A stretch of DNA of 64,000 bases from Arthonia radiata (Eukaryota; Ascomycota; Arthoniomycetes; Arthoniales; Arthoniaceae). The notes below the pieces were generated by a model that did not search any database, was not told where the DNA came from, and worked only from the letters and a program-made list of their open reading frames with translations. Every line of letters starts with the position of its first letter. Position 1 is the first letter of the stretch. A program made the position numbers and the translations under genes. Where the stretch lies: assembly GCA_002989075.1 (NCBI GenBank), contig PSQN01000012.1:620001-684000 (forward strand). The letters run 5' to 3'. Positions 44,931-57,042 of the stretch are shown here, piece by piece.

Positions 44931-45561
44931 ATGCGGCTCATCATCTCTATCTGGTACTGCGTCGGTACCGCACTCGCGCAAACCGGCCCCAATTGCAACA
45001 CCCCCTGCTCGAAATACTTAATACAGCTCAAAACCGCAAACGACCTCTACAGCCAAAGCGTCTAGAACCCCGGCGTCGCCTTTCCCAACCCGGCCGTCAC
45101 GGTCCAAGACGTGTGTACCTTATCCGGCACCGACATCCAAACCTGCTTCGTGTGCAGCACAGGCGGCCAAGGCCTCTCGAACGACGACACGGCGCTCACA
45201 CTCCTCAACGCGTGGTGGCAGACGTGCGCGACTTTCAAGCCGACGGCGTGAACAACGCGTATGATTGTCGATTCCGAATGGGAGTGGGCAGTGCGCGTAT
45301 CTTGCTTCTGATCCTGGCGCGCGACAGGGGTCTATGGCGACTGGAAGTGTTTCGCAGAGTGCCAGTGCATCGGGTACAATGGGCGCCGGCAATTCGCGGG
45401 CTTCTGCCACTGCGTCGCCTACGCAGATGGCTGGCACTTCGCAGGCTCCTGCTGAGTCGACCGCTTCATCGACGGTCAACGCTGGGTATGTTCGGCGCGC
45501 TGGGCTGCAGGGCGCGTCCGGAGGTGTGAGCGTGAGCGTGCTGATCGGTCTGCTGGTATGA
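44931..45561 (+). pseudogene. broken gene for a secreted Cys/Ser-rich, GPI-type cell-surface protein
   Basis: An ATG at 44931 opens a signal peptide (MRLIISIWYCVGTALA) and a Cys-containing mature part (CNTPCSKYL...). It hits TAG at 45063, then continues in the same frame with clearly protein-like text (VQDVCTLSGTDIQTCFVCS, NAWWQTCATF) to TGA at 45249. A different frame then supplies a Ser/Ala/Thr-rich stretch and a C-terminal hydrophobic tail (45265-45561) typical of a GPI-anchor signal. So at least one nonsense and one frame change separate the pieces. No intron with acceptable splice sites removes the TAG while keeping the signal peptide. Sequencing error or an unusual intron cannot be excluded. 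Confidence 0.55.
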
Positions 45562-46201
45562 CCTCACAATAGAAGCTGAAGGTACTGCCCTTGATCGGAC
45601 TGGTTGCAGGGTTTGACTTCGAGTCGCAGCTTATAGTGTATCGTGTCGCTGACCGCTTATGGGCTGAGCTGTAATCTTTCGAAACGGCGTGGCTGATGGA
45701 CTGCGCGTCGAACCACCGGTGTAGTCTACAGACACGTGTTGGCGGGGCTATTACCGTGGTTCTGTGGGGGTATTTGACAATGCCACGGCGACAAAGCATT
45801 AGGGCCACCATTCCCTATAGAAAATCCTACTTTCCTGTAAAGTGCAGCCTCAGAAACCGCAATCTATGATCATGAGTTGAAAATCTCGAGCCATTCTCCC
45901 CGGTGATCCCCTTTTCGAACGCGTTGGTCGACCGGGAACCTGGGAGGAGCTTGCGCGAAGGGCCCGCCGAAGGAAGGGAATCGCGAGAGAGCCCAACTGC
46001 AGGTGGGGACCGAGAGTTGGAAGCAGGTGGCAGCAGGGACGCGCCGCATACACGACGCCTTGATGAGGCTATAATTGGGCTCTCTCCGGTTTCATGGGCT
46101 ACCCATATTTTGAAATGGGGCCAGGACTTGGATTCAGAGGAACGCTGAGCCTTCCTAATCCATCTACCATCCTTCCAATAGCTTTGACTGTGTTGACGGT
46201 A
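45562..46201. other. intergenic, nothing recognised
   Basis: About 640 bp between the broken secreted-protein gene and the stop of the NACHT-ankyrin gene (convergent). Confidence 0.5.
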
Positions 46202-49200
46202 TTACGTTTTTCGACGCCTGATGCGTTTCATGACCTCCTCTTTAAATCTTAAGAAGTTTGCATTTGTTTGCTCGTCCTCTTCGATACGCTGCTCTCTGAT
46301 GGCTTGTTCGCTATCAGGGTCTAGATCAATGAGCCCAGAGCAAGGGTCAACACAGTCGTTGTCCCAGTGTGCGCCAGATGAGACGCCATCTTCGGAGTTG
46401 CTTTCAGCGGCCCAGCGCTTCTCCGCCAAGCGGGCCAATCGCACGTCAGCTGGGGGGTCAGCTTTAATGCTCACGCAGGGAACAACATCAGCTCCCACCA
46501 ATGTTCTCGTCATGTCGCTTGAGATGTTGTAAGGGAGAAATAGGGCTCCCTCCTTCCTGCAATAATGCTCGCAGCGTAACTGATTGGGTGTCAACTCCTC
46601 GAGGCCAAAGCAAGGGCTCCAATGTGATAGAGTGTAATCATGACGTCTCAAGATCACTAATAAAATTGCAACGGCTGTGGTCGCTCCGCGTGCAATCGCC
46701 GCTTCGACTGCATTGCGGTCCATTCCGTCCTTCAGCAAGAGCACGTGCCGGTAGCGCGCAAAGTTCATCTCAACCGTAATGTCCCTGGGGCTTTGCGTAG
46801 AGCGTAAAAGCTGCTTCGCGATTGCACCTGAGCTAGCGCAGTGTATTGGTAGCCGAAGCTTCTCATCTGTTGCTAGAACGTCAGCACCCCCTGCTTTTAA
46901 GGCTTCGACCGTTTCTGGGTATATCCCGTTTGCGGCGATATGTAAAGCCGTTTGCATTTCGCGTTGGGGCGTAGAACGGTGCACATCCACGCCATGGGAG
47001 AGTAAGAACTCGACGATCGAGACATGCTTGCACGTGGCAGCCACATGTAGCAATGTATATCCGTGGACAGTGTGGGTAAACAACTCCAAAGCCACGTCTT
47101 CGTAAGCCAGCGCTTCCATCGTCGACAACACCTTCACCAATTCAACTTTGTTCGCGTCCACGATTCTGCTCGCTAAAGAGAGCCATGCGTTGTCCAAATC
47201 CACTCGTCCCACCTTGGTGAGCCGGGCCCCGTACTCCACTAATTGTTGGACCATGATAGGGTTGCAGTTCCCGATGGCAGCGTGTAAAGGAGTCCGTCTG
47301 GCCGCGTCCATCGTATTCGGGTCGCCACCGCAATTCAGCACTTTGCGAGCCAATGCGAGCTCATCAGCCTCGCACAAGCTATGCAGTAAGACCTTTCCTG
47401 ACCGTGTTTTGGCGTGTATCGCTTCCCGTGGGACCTCTGCCAACATGCGGGGGAAGGCGCTTTTCAGGCTCTGCATCCCGACGATCATAGGGGGCTGCCC
47501 CAGAACATTCAATTGACTCCACCTCAGTGGCCTGTCGAGCCGGAGCTGGAGCAGAGAAACAAGTCCCCACTTAGCTATACCAAAGAGCAGGTTAGCAGGC
47601 TCTGAACAGACAGACAGAGTATCGGCTTCCAACTCATAGTCATCGGACACCAGCTTATGGTCATGGGATACCAGATCCGAGTCGCACCCGGTCCTTGTGT
47701 GACTTATGGAGGAATCTACTGAATCCTCCGATCCACAACTACTCTCACAAACTGCAGAGCAGAGGCTCGACGTGTGCGACGATTGCAACTTCCGCTCGCG
47801 ACGTGTTTCCAATGGTGCATTATTGCCGATACCCATTGCACTCAATGAAGGCATTTTGAACGAAGATTCTCCCTCAGACGGTGAAGCTGGATATCCATCG
47901 GATGGTGCACGGAAATTTTTAGAAGTCCCGCTGCCAACCGAGATCAATGAACTCATTGAACCGCTGGTGCGACGCAAAGATAGGCCGGTGGGCTCGATGG
48001 ACCCCACACCGACACTGAGAGATGCCGACGCAGTCTCGTCGAGGAGTGACGCAGTAGGACTACGCGATGCTCGCGATTCAATGAGCCGCGAAATTTTGTC
48101 CAGCCAGGCCACAAGGTCTGGCGTTGAAAGGCAGATCTTGCGCACGTCCGACAAGGTCATCGTAATCTCGGCTACTGCTTCTCCCCGGGCGATATGCGTC
48201 GCATGCCAAGGCAGATTGCAAATGGCATAGTCAAGAAAGCTTGGATGGTCGTTGCTGGCCATGGAGTACAGCGTCAGGCCATTTTTGGTGTCGATAATGG
48301 TCTTCAGGGGCGCCAAGCAAAGAGTAGCTATGCGCGCATGGCCGCTGCGGAAATCCTCGTGCGTTTCGAAGAACTCGAGCACAGAAGCGTGTTTAAATTG
48401 AGGGTGCCTTGTTTCATGCTCTAGTTCCAGGAAATCTGCGCAGGTTTGCATTAGCGAAACTTCGGCACGGCTATGAGACCACCTCAGTACTGCCTCAGAT
48501 ATCTCTGTGGGAGTCAGGCTGACGCGTTGGTGCAGTATCAGCAGCAGCGTGTCCTTTATCACTTCAAAATGATCTGCATGCGTAGTCTTGAGCTTCTCAT
48601 ACATGGCATTATAAAGTCCGAAAAGATCTGGTGGTAGCTTCTCGAGTCGATTCAATGCTGTGGGCACGTCAAGACTTGGGCGTTCGATGAATGCGAGTGC
48701 TGAAACAGCCCATCGAAACCTGAGACAGTATTAGCACACGCCTTGAGATGACTGCAGCGGGAGCGTTTGCCAAGTCAAACAGCTTACATTCCGCTTGCTT
48801 TTGCTGTCAGTGTTCTCTCTATTTCTAGGGCAAAAGGCTTGAGCTCTGCCATTAGCAAGCCACGTGCGAAGTCTTGCTCTAAGCGAGTCTTAATGTAGGT
48901 CGAGACATCTTCACCCGACTGCATCGACAATCTGCTGAGATCGTTGAAGTTGCGCATACACTGCGACAGGTCAGGCTCATCACGACTGGCAATAACCACA
49001 TTCAAGGTTCCGCCGCTCTTCTGCTGTATGTCAGACAGGTCCATGATCACATTGGTTCGAACTCCTCTGCCGCATTCATCGACGGCGTCGACAAAAATCG
49101 AGACGTGGCCGAGTTGATTGCATATCTCGATCAGCAGGTCTCTGGCTTCGCTCGCAGTCAGTTTGCGACCGTCCAGGCGCCGTTGTTCAAACACCTGCGA

Positions 49201-50624
49201 TATGCGATCAATCACAGCATGGCCCGGACACTGTAGTAGCTGTTTCAGCAAGCATCGAAGAATTTGAGCAGCGTCGTCAAGCTCGGTAGCCCGGGTCTTG
49301 TTGGTCTTGTCACAGAAATAGTAAGCGAGTGGCCGACTGGTATGATTGTCGCTTTTGAAAGCGCACAACTGCGCTACAGCTTGAGCCATGACATCAGATT
49401 TCCCGGTACCCACTACCTAGCATTAGTCGCCGGATACCGTATGTTGAGTCACTTGATACACATACTAGGTCCAGTGAGCCACAATGATGATGAGCAGCCG
49501 GATCGCTGCATCTGCTGGAAAGCTTGATGGGATGTAAACCATTGTCCGGTGCCGGACATATGTTTTTCTAGAATCTCTTGTAGTCGCGCTCCCTCCGATG
49601 CATCTGATACCCATCTGAGCAGGTCCCGGCGCTCGCCAGCCGCCATAGTGCGATTCACATCACTAGAGTTTGTCAACACAGTTTGCAGGGGCTCGAGTAA
49701 GGTTGTAAACTTTTCTGAAGTTACTTTGACAAGGGCATGCAGATCGACAGTGGTGCGTGAATCTGCGGCAGCCATCGCGACCCTAAAGTCTCTTTCTGCC
49801 CATCGAACCTGCTGCAAAGCATCCTCGACAGCGCTCGAAGACGTCAAAGCTTGGGTGACGTGGCCAAGCTTTCCTCCTTGCACATAATTCCAGCATCTCA
49901 TGACATATTTGATAATGTCTATGTATAGACGGATGAGCTTGGATCTCACAGACCCTCTCGTGGCCGCTGGCAGACTCGAGGTCAAATATACCGATGCGTA
50001 TGCTGTGCATCGATCTTTGATTTTGGACACTGCATCCTGGTTGTGAGCCGCATTACGCATGTTTCCTGCGTTAGTTGCGATAGTCGCAAAGAGCTGAGCG
50101 CAGCCCCAAGCAACTGATGCCGCTTTGGTAGGATCGATGCTGGTAATTGCAGTCCCGGCTTCTCTATTGTCTCTAAGAAATGTCACGGTGTCGTCAAAGA
50201 CCTCGCGCAGCTTGCCACGGCCATCATCAACAGCTTCAGCGAAAGTCTTCAGAGCGTCCGTACAAGGCTGTCCGTCAACGATATGGAAATGCAATGCAAA
50301 TGCCGGCCACAGCTTGTGTGTCTTTATCTCATCCGACTGTTGGGCTTCGAGCCATAGGGCTTGATCACTGTCGGCATCAAGCGCGTCGCTAGCCGAGGAG
50401 TTTCCATGGTCCGGCTGATTCTCAGACACGTCTGGTCGCTGTGGACTTGCGAGTGACGTTGGTGGCACAGCACCCCCATCATCAGTCCGATCAATGTCAC
50501 CACCGCCAGCGTCACCAGCCGGCGCTTGAACACTTCCGCTAATTTCGCTCGCTACCCTCACGACTGTCTTCGTCTTACCCCGAAGCCTCCTGACGAGCGC
50601 ACGAGCCTTCGCGGCGGAAGGCAT
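46202..50624 (-). CDS. NACHT-ankyrin STAND (NLR-like) protein
   Basis: Three exons, 50624-49466, 49412-48788 and 48719-46202, with introns of 53 nt (GTATGT...GGTAG) and 68 nt (GTAAGC...TCTCAG); 1433 residues. Residues about 90-380 are a helical N-terminal domain of the kind found on fungal STAND proteins (WGCAQLFATIATNAGNM). NACHT follows: Walker A GPMGTGKS at about 385-392, split by the first intron; Walker B VSIFVDAVDEC; ASRDEPDLSQCM; and the GMFRWAVSAL segment at the second junction. A winged-helix-like part ends near 800, then a Ser-rich linker (about 812-962). Ankyrin repeats lie at about 1036-1250 (RTPLHAAIGNCNPIMVQQLV, YTLLHVAATCKHVSIVEFLL, QTALHIAANG). Such proteins are fungal relatives of animal and plant NLRs and are linked to non-self recognition and cell death. 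I start at the first ATG in frame; the frame extends to a GTG at 50639. Confidence 0.88.
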
Positions 50625-51286
50625 GCTGCATCCTCGCACTGTGCGTGCTCAGAGAATCACTTCAGAACTGATAGGAAGCAGGCACGTTTATAAGTGCCTT
50701 TGCGAAGGGAGAAAAGGCATGTTCATGGCGGCTGTGCAGCAGGCGAACGAAGTCGCCAGCGGCCAATCGCAGCTCGGGTACTTATGCAGTGACATGCAGG
50801 AAGCCGATGGATGTAGGCGGACATCTTATTGTGGCAGTAGGAGAAATGGCTTGATGCTGGATGTGCGTCGGCTGTCTCTAGGTGATGTCTACTCAGTAGG
50901 ATAGTAGAAGTGATGAGCCCAAGTGGAGAATTAAGGAAAGAACATTCAGCGGAGGTGGTTGTAATGGGCGAAAACGCGCTATGCATCGGAAACGTGGCAT
51001 TCTGAGAACGCGCGAAGCCTGTCAGTGGTTGCTATGATTTTGCTGGACGCGTTCAGTGGCGTCCTCCCCATCGCGTCCAATCGAGACTCAAGGTGATTGG
51101 GCAACGACGTCGAAATATGTAAATCTCTTATGTGATTCACTAACCAATCGAGAGTATATCAATAACCGCTGTATAGTACATATAAACCCGCTATATTTTG
51201 CATGCAAACGGCCGAAACATCAGTGTCATTCAAACATCCTTTCAGTAGTCGTAGGCACGTACTTATGTCATATCTTGATCCCGAAG
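50625..51286. other. intergenic, NACHT-ankyrin promoter side
   Basis: About 660 bp; nothing beyond chance frames. Confidence 0.5.
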
Positions 51287-52150
51287 TCAATGGTCTTTGG
51301 AACTGAAGTCTGGAAGCTTGGGATCGCTGCTCGGCAGCGCCCACCCTAATAACCCCCTTCTCCTCTTTGAGCTCCCTGTGCTTGTTCTTGAGGGTCCTCC
51401 GGTTGATTTGCCGCTTTTTTGCGACCCGGGGTGCCCCAAAAGCGACGCCTCATCGTGTCCTAAGGGCATCATCTCATGGCCGTCCTCTGGATACCCACGT
51501 CTGTCGACACCCTTGCCTTTGCCTTCGTAGAGTTTTCCATCTTCCGGCACGCTTGGAAGCGCCTTGTCGCCGCCAACAGGCTTCCTAGGAAGCCTCCTTT
51601 CCGTCGATTTCGACGGTCCTGGCTGCGGATCATCATCTAAATCTATCGATTCGTATCCGTCAGCGTTGCCGTGAGGACGACTGTCGCTGTGGTGATTGTC
51701 AGGCTTCCTGCTGCGCCTGCTGCGCCTGCTGCCCGAACTGCCTTTGCTGGACGAGCGCGCAATGCCAGTGGCAAGGAAGGTTGATCTGTTGAGACTGTCG
51801 TGCTCCTCCTCTTGACTGGTTTCATGCTCGTCATCAGAGCCATCTTCACTTAGCAGCTCTTGCTGGACGTTTCTGGCCCTGGTCCTCTTACCGCGCTTCT
51901 TATAGGCTTTTAGTAGCATATGTGTCTGTTTAGGATGTTCGTGCAGGAACGCCTTCGCTTGGCCCTTGGATAACTCGTCAACTTCCTTGCCTTTGGCGAT
52001 TCGATCCACAATACGCGCAAGTCTCCCGTGACAGAGGACCAAATAAGTCAAGGTTGTCATTGAGACCAAGCCGCTGATACCGCCGATTACAGTCGAAATC
52101 TTGACCCAAAGGTTCCACTCAGGGCTCAACGTCGCAGCGAGGGGGGCCAT
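51287..52150 (-). CDS. single-pass membrane protein with charged, disordered tail (unknown function)
   Basis: An uninterrupted frame of 287 residues from the ATG at 52150; the frame reaches 52168 only through non-ATG codons. Residues about 16-42 form one hydrophobic helix after EWN (VKISTVIGGISGLVSMTTL). The adjacent cytosol-side segment contains RIVDRIAKGK and an AKAFLHEHP motif near residue 67. The rest is Ser/Lys/Arg/Asp-rich and disordered-looking (ARSSSKGSSGSRRSRRSRK). I do not recognise a family. It shares the order and spacing of its first about 75 residues with the protein at 53528-54493, so the two are probably paralogues. Confidence 0.7.
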   Translation of the reverse strand: MAPLAATLSPEWNLWVKISTVIGGISGLVSMTTLTYLVLCHGRLARIVDRIAKGKEVDELSKGQAKAFLHEHPKQTHMLLKAYKKRGKRTRARNVQQELLSEDGSDDEHETSQEEEHDSLNRSTFLATGIARSSSKGSSGSRRSRRSRKPDNHHSDSRPHGNADGYESIDLDDDPQPGPSKSTERRLPRKPVGGDKALPSVPEDGKLYEGKGKGVDRRGYPEDGHEMMPLGHDEASLLGHPGSQKSGKSTGGPSRTSTGSSKRRRGLLGWALPSSDPKLPDFSSKDH

Positions 52151-53527
52151 AATCGGCGATTGACTCAATTGAAGATGAGAGGGTCGATGATGTAATACTG
52201 AGATGTACGATCAATTTCTGTCGCGGCTTGGCAGTGTGCGATTATTGCTCGCGGAATGGATAACGACAGACTCAAGATGCTGCTCGCGGAATGGATAACG
52301 ACAGACAGAAGGTGCTACTCAGCTGGGGTTTGGTCTTTCACGAAGACGTGCTATAGGCCTGAGATAAGTGATAAGAACAATCCCTGTACATGGACGAGCT
52401 TATTGACAACGCATTGGCGCCAATGATTTATGAGCTGTTCTCTCGCGTTTCATACTAGGACTGCTCGTCACGCGACACATCGCACTTTTGGTCCTAGTGG
52501 AATGAGTGTCTTGCAACGTGTAAACAAGGAAGACGCGCCATCGACAAACATGGCGACTGTGGGGGAGAGCAGGAACGAAATCGACTTCTTGCCAGGGTGA
52601 AGCTCGTTAACAAACTTACGATTATGACGATCATGGGGTCTGGCGTATAAATGTGTACACGTTGTAGCCCAAATTCGATCCGCAATGAGCGTCACAAGCC
52701 TAATCGAGCCCATTTGGCGAGTTGTGTGTTCAGGTGCATCGTCCCGATCAGGTCGTAATGGCGACCTTCTGGAACACGGCACATCCAAAATAGACGGTAC
52801 GCACGGCAAGTAAGCGCGATGACGGGCAGCTCGCTAACTCATTCCTTCTTGAGTAAATGCCAAATGGCATCATGATGCTTGATCTTTCGTATAGCGTTCC
52901 GTACAGGCTAGAGATGATCGAAGGAGTATAACAGCGGCACGACCTGAGCGGCTGAAGGCCATGCGCGAGGAGTGCTGCCGTCTGTCAGTGGTTCACAACC
53001 TCAACGTATCCTGTTGTTCAGGCTTCTTAATCGGTCCCGTGAAGCTTCTCTACGCTCAAAGTTGGAGAAACGCTGAAGCATGGCGTCAACGTGCTTCTGC
53101 TGACACGAACAGCCAACATCGCGGTTTGCACCGTTTGCAGGCGTGCTTCATAAGTAAGCCGGATAACACGCAACATAGCGTGTTGGTACTCAAGGCATGC
53201 CATGCCGGTCAATGTTTGCGGCATTCGAGGAGAGCGGTAGTCTGAGACCCATTTGCTATCACGACGGCGCTCAAAGAAGGTAGAAGTCCACGTGGCCACG
53301 TATAGGAGTTGAGTCAAAAAGGCTAGTCCCAATGAAGCAGCAGATCACGGACTGCCTATCCTAGTGGCCCTACAATTCAAGGGACACGGAATTCACCTCG
53401 TGCTAGCAGCAGCTTCGTCCGCAAAATCGAGACACATATAGTGAAGGTAACAAAGCCTACATGCGAAGCGCTCCGGTCTAAGTAAGTGGGGGATTGCAGG
53501 AGACAATAATACAACGCACAGTCTCCT
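52151..53527. other. intergenic, with a short tandem duplication
   Basis: About 1.4 kb between two minus-strand genes. No gene seen. A 26-bp unit occurs twice in direct repeat at 52246-52271 and 52281-52306 (period 35 bp), upstream of the 52150 start codon. Confidence 0.55.
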
Positions 53528-54493
53528 CTAATTGCCAGTCACCGTCGAGCCGCGCCGGAAGAAGAAGCCCCAGACGGCTTGAGCCACGCTCCTCCGCCCA
53601 CCACTCTGTTGTGCTTGATGCTGCACCGACTCTGGCGGATGTTGCCCTGCAAGAGCAGGAAGCCGTCGCCGACCCTGATCCTGCCTCGGTTGCTGCGCCT
53701 CGATGTCAAATGGAGTTGGCGGCACCTCAGGTCGTTCCCCAGGGCCCGAGGTACGCTCCAACTCCTGCGAAATTCTTTCACTATGCCGGTGTAACGCGCT
53801 GGAGTGCTTGGCCATCTTCGATGACCTCTGGTTTAACGCGCTGGGGCCTTCTTCATTCGAGTTGTTGGATGTCTGGCTTGCGCCGTGGAGCTCGTATGCG
53901 GCGTTCTCATGTCTCTGGTCGTACTGCTCGCAGGCGTTGCTGAAGCTGTTGCGAGAGCCCCGGCTGCCCGAGGGCTCGCTTAGCGACCGCCGGCTGCCTA
54001 TGCGTGAAAGATTCGAGGTGATGCTGGAGCTGCGTCGGGGACGATGTGGTTCTATGCTCCTGCCAACACCCTCTTGCGCGGAGATCTCATCGATGCGTCT
54101 AGCGGCCTCATGCTGATTGTTCTGTTCCAGGCGCTGTGCGACCAGCTCTGCTGCTCGGGGGTGGCGTCTGAGGAAAGAACCAGCCATGCGCTCATCATAA
54201 GGATCTCTGTGTATCAAGATATCAGTAAACAATGGTGTGGAAGACTTGGTGATAATGTGAGGACTGACGCCCTTCCTCTCGCCACTAGACTCAACGCATG
54301 CACGATGCTCGCCTTATTGATCCATGCTAGCCCCAGCAGGGCCACGGTCAAAGCTGTGCCTATGATTCCTTCGAGAACGCTGACATGAATCGCGCGGTTC
54401 CAGCCGGTGGGGGCTTCCTTGACGTCAGCAAAGTCCTGCAAATGCGGAGCTTGGTTGCCACATACTTCCAAGTTGTGGGATTGGTGCTGACAT
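53528..54493 (-). CDS. single-pass membrane protein, paralogue-like to the neighbouring gene (unknown function)
   Basis: Three exons, 54493-54466, 54413-54269 and 54206-53528, with introns of 52 nt (GTATGT...GGAAG, branch CTGAC) and 62 nt (GTCAGT...ACACAG); 283 residues. It begins MSAPIPQLGTPTGWN, has one hydrophobic helix at about 20-43 (LEGIIGTALTVALLGLAWI), then LVARGRADPYDER and SFLRRHP near residue 69. A Ser/Arg- and Gln-rich tail follows (RRSSSITSNLSRIGSRRSLS), ending with GFFFRRGSTVTGN. Trp-Asn before the helix, a basic Ala-(Arg/Lys)-Gly-(Arg/Lys) after it, and FL..HP follow almost the same spacing as in the gene at 51287-52150. The first 28-nt exon rests on splice signals and frame only. 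Function unknown. Confidence 0.65.
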
Positions 54494-57042
54494 GTTACGC
54501 TGTATCTCAGTCTCAGAGACAGCTCCTCCAGTAGCCGTCACCTGTCAGCTCACGTCCGTGATGAGAAGGGATCAAAATGGCAAACCGTCAGAGTTGTGAC
54601 AGAACGGCGGGTATGGCAGGGCTCAGCACGATTAGGAGACACGTTCTTGAATGATCCTTGATAAGATTTCCAGATTCACTTCACGTATTATCGTGTTAAA
54701 TAGGAGGTAAAGAAGAGGACAGATTGCCTGTATAGCGTAGCAGTTTGTTCTCAGAGAAAAGCAGACTGCACGTCATGCTACGAGATGAAACTTTGCAATC
54801 AGGCTTTAGTATACGCAACACTCAGACGACCCGACCCGCCGGGACACACATGACTTGATGCAATATTGGCTAGATGCATACATTCATGCGCATGATCTAT
54901 TTTGCAGTCAGCTGCTGAGCTTGATAGGTTGAACACAGTGTTTGTCAGACTGCGAGCTCTGCGAAGGTGTCCCAGCGTGCAGCGTGGGACCAGACGGTGT
55001 TGCACTAGTGAGGTACAAGAAGAGATCAACGGCAGCTCATGTAGTCTGGTGAGAGGTATCGCTGTCTGGGTAGGTACGTTGTCGAGAGTGTTTCGATTGG
55101 ATTAGTGGACACGGAAACTAGTGCTACGTGAGCGAGAACATGGAAATGCATAGTGAGTGCCGTGTGCATGCGACTCGATGGGTGCCCGGTGCCGATTGTG
55201 CGCAGTCTTTCGCCTTTGTAGGAGGCTCATCGGTCATCGAGAAGTTAGAGCTGACATGCAGGTGCAGACTCCTGAGCAAAATCGTTCAGACATTAGAGGA
55301 TACGTTTCCAAGTGCCGTATTGCCAACCGCACAATGAGGCAGGTACGCAAAACATAGCGACTTACATTTCTGACGCACCGCCCTGTAATGCCTGATGCAG
55401 CGACGCACGCGAACTTGACGGCATTCCACGGGGCTTTCCGTGCTTGAAAAGCTGCCGGCTGTCACTACGATGCCGAGTGTGAGCTCGGTAAGCAGACATT
55501 GTTGAGTTCCTACAGCGATCGACGCCCACAGTCACTGCAGATCAACGAAGCTCTTTCCGCATGCCGTCTTCGACTTCTTGGGGCTCGAAAGAAGCACTAG
55601 ACAGAAGAAGTTTCTCCGTGCTCCTCCAACTCCCGAGCTGGCTGGCCGATTTGATCATTCAGTCGAAGGTTTGTTGATGACTCAAGCATCTGCACTTTAC
55701 AAATGGCAAAAGTTCTGATACCTGCCTCATGCCATCAGTAGATTCGTGGTCGACGTTCCGAAGAGCTATCAAGGTCGTCACTTGAGCGCTCGAAGTCATT
55801 ACCTTATGCCCGGTTCACGGGTTTGAGAGCAAGGAAGGTGGGGCGATTTAGTTTGCGCATCAATCTGGCAAGGTTCTTGACGTGCTCGTGATGGATAAGA
55901 TAGATGCCCGCAGCGGCATGTAAACCCCTGTTCAAGTGGAACTCAAGGCTGTCAAGAGGACATTGTTGCGGCACAGTGCTCCGAGACCAGCCGGTTGCAC
56001 TGCCGTCATGCCAACGTGGTCGTATTCGTATGACTCCGCCTCATCCAAAAAAAGACTGTCACTGATCATTGAGAGGCCGTCAAAGCGGTTTCCAGACCTG
56101 GAGAATTGCATAGAGCAATGACATAGGCTCTGAAGCATACTGCGTGTTGTATCAGCTCAAGCAGGTGGATCTTCATGATACTGACACACAAGATTACGTT
56201 TCGCTTGCATTGGAGATAAGCGAGAAAGCGTTCCTGCAACGTCGGTTGCGAAGACGCTAAAGGGTGATCTTATGCGGGGCCGTATTCTTTGCAGCTTCAA
56301 ACGCATGATTCCGCAACCTTGAAGCGATAAAACAGCTCATCTGGCTCTGTAAGCGCCGGCAAAAGTGTAAGCGGTTTCCAAGCCGAATACTCGCCCACAG
56401 TAGTAAATAAATTTTGCTGTTGAGCCACGTGGCCCGTCAATGCTTACCTCAAGACGTCAGGCGCGGGTTGTACTGTGATGCCAAATGAAGCTGTGTGGTC
56501 TGTGTGGAGCGGGAAAAGCCGGGATGCTTGCAAATTGCTGGGGGCAAAGGACCATGCAGTCGAAAGCTGGGTAAACAAAGCGAGGCCAGTGTCCGATGTC
56601 GGTGGTCAGCCGCGATTGAGCACCTCAGTGTTGAGTGAGCTGTGGTCTACATCACGGCAACGAAGTATGCGAAAGGGTTGTCAGCCACAGGCAGGTCGAA
56701 CTTTCCGATAGCGCTTCCATTTAACATGACTGCCGCACAACGTCATTGCGAATATACCAATCATAGCCTCTAGAACGTAGAACACACCACTATGGGGAAT
56801 CATCAGGGCTGATAGATGGAGCAGCAGTGACGGAGGAGAAGGAACAGAGACGGGAATTTGGTCGATCTGCGAGGGCTGAGCGCCAAGACTTGGCGTTGAA
56901 AGTGTCTATGCTTTCGTGGCACTCGAATATCCTTGAAAGAGACTCAGTACTATTGGGTGTTGGCCATTCGTCTGTGCAAAGTGATCGTAGTCTCAAATAT
57001 GGTACGACGTCACCGCCATCAGATTGTTCAGATCACATGCAT
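54494..57042. other. about 2.5 kb without a recognisable gene
   Basis: Frames of 60-80 residues occur, without domains or splice continuity. Composition is normal and not RIP-like. Long promoters, non-coding transcripts or a fast-evolving small gene could be hidden here. Confidence 0.5.

Noticed and set aside
44891-45529. Plus-strand Arg/Leu/Pro-rich frame of 212 codons
   Set aside because: Out of frame with the signal peptide, Cys pattern and GPI-type tail; the Arg-rich composition is typical of a shifted frame in GC-rich coding DNA.
47706-48230. Plus-strand frame of 174 codons
   Set aside because: Antisense to the Ser-rich linker of the NACHT-ankyrin protein.
53494-54116. Plus-strand frames of 137-149 codons
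   Set aside because: Antisense to the membrane-protein gene at 53528-54493, whose exons fit together in frame with good splice sites.
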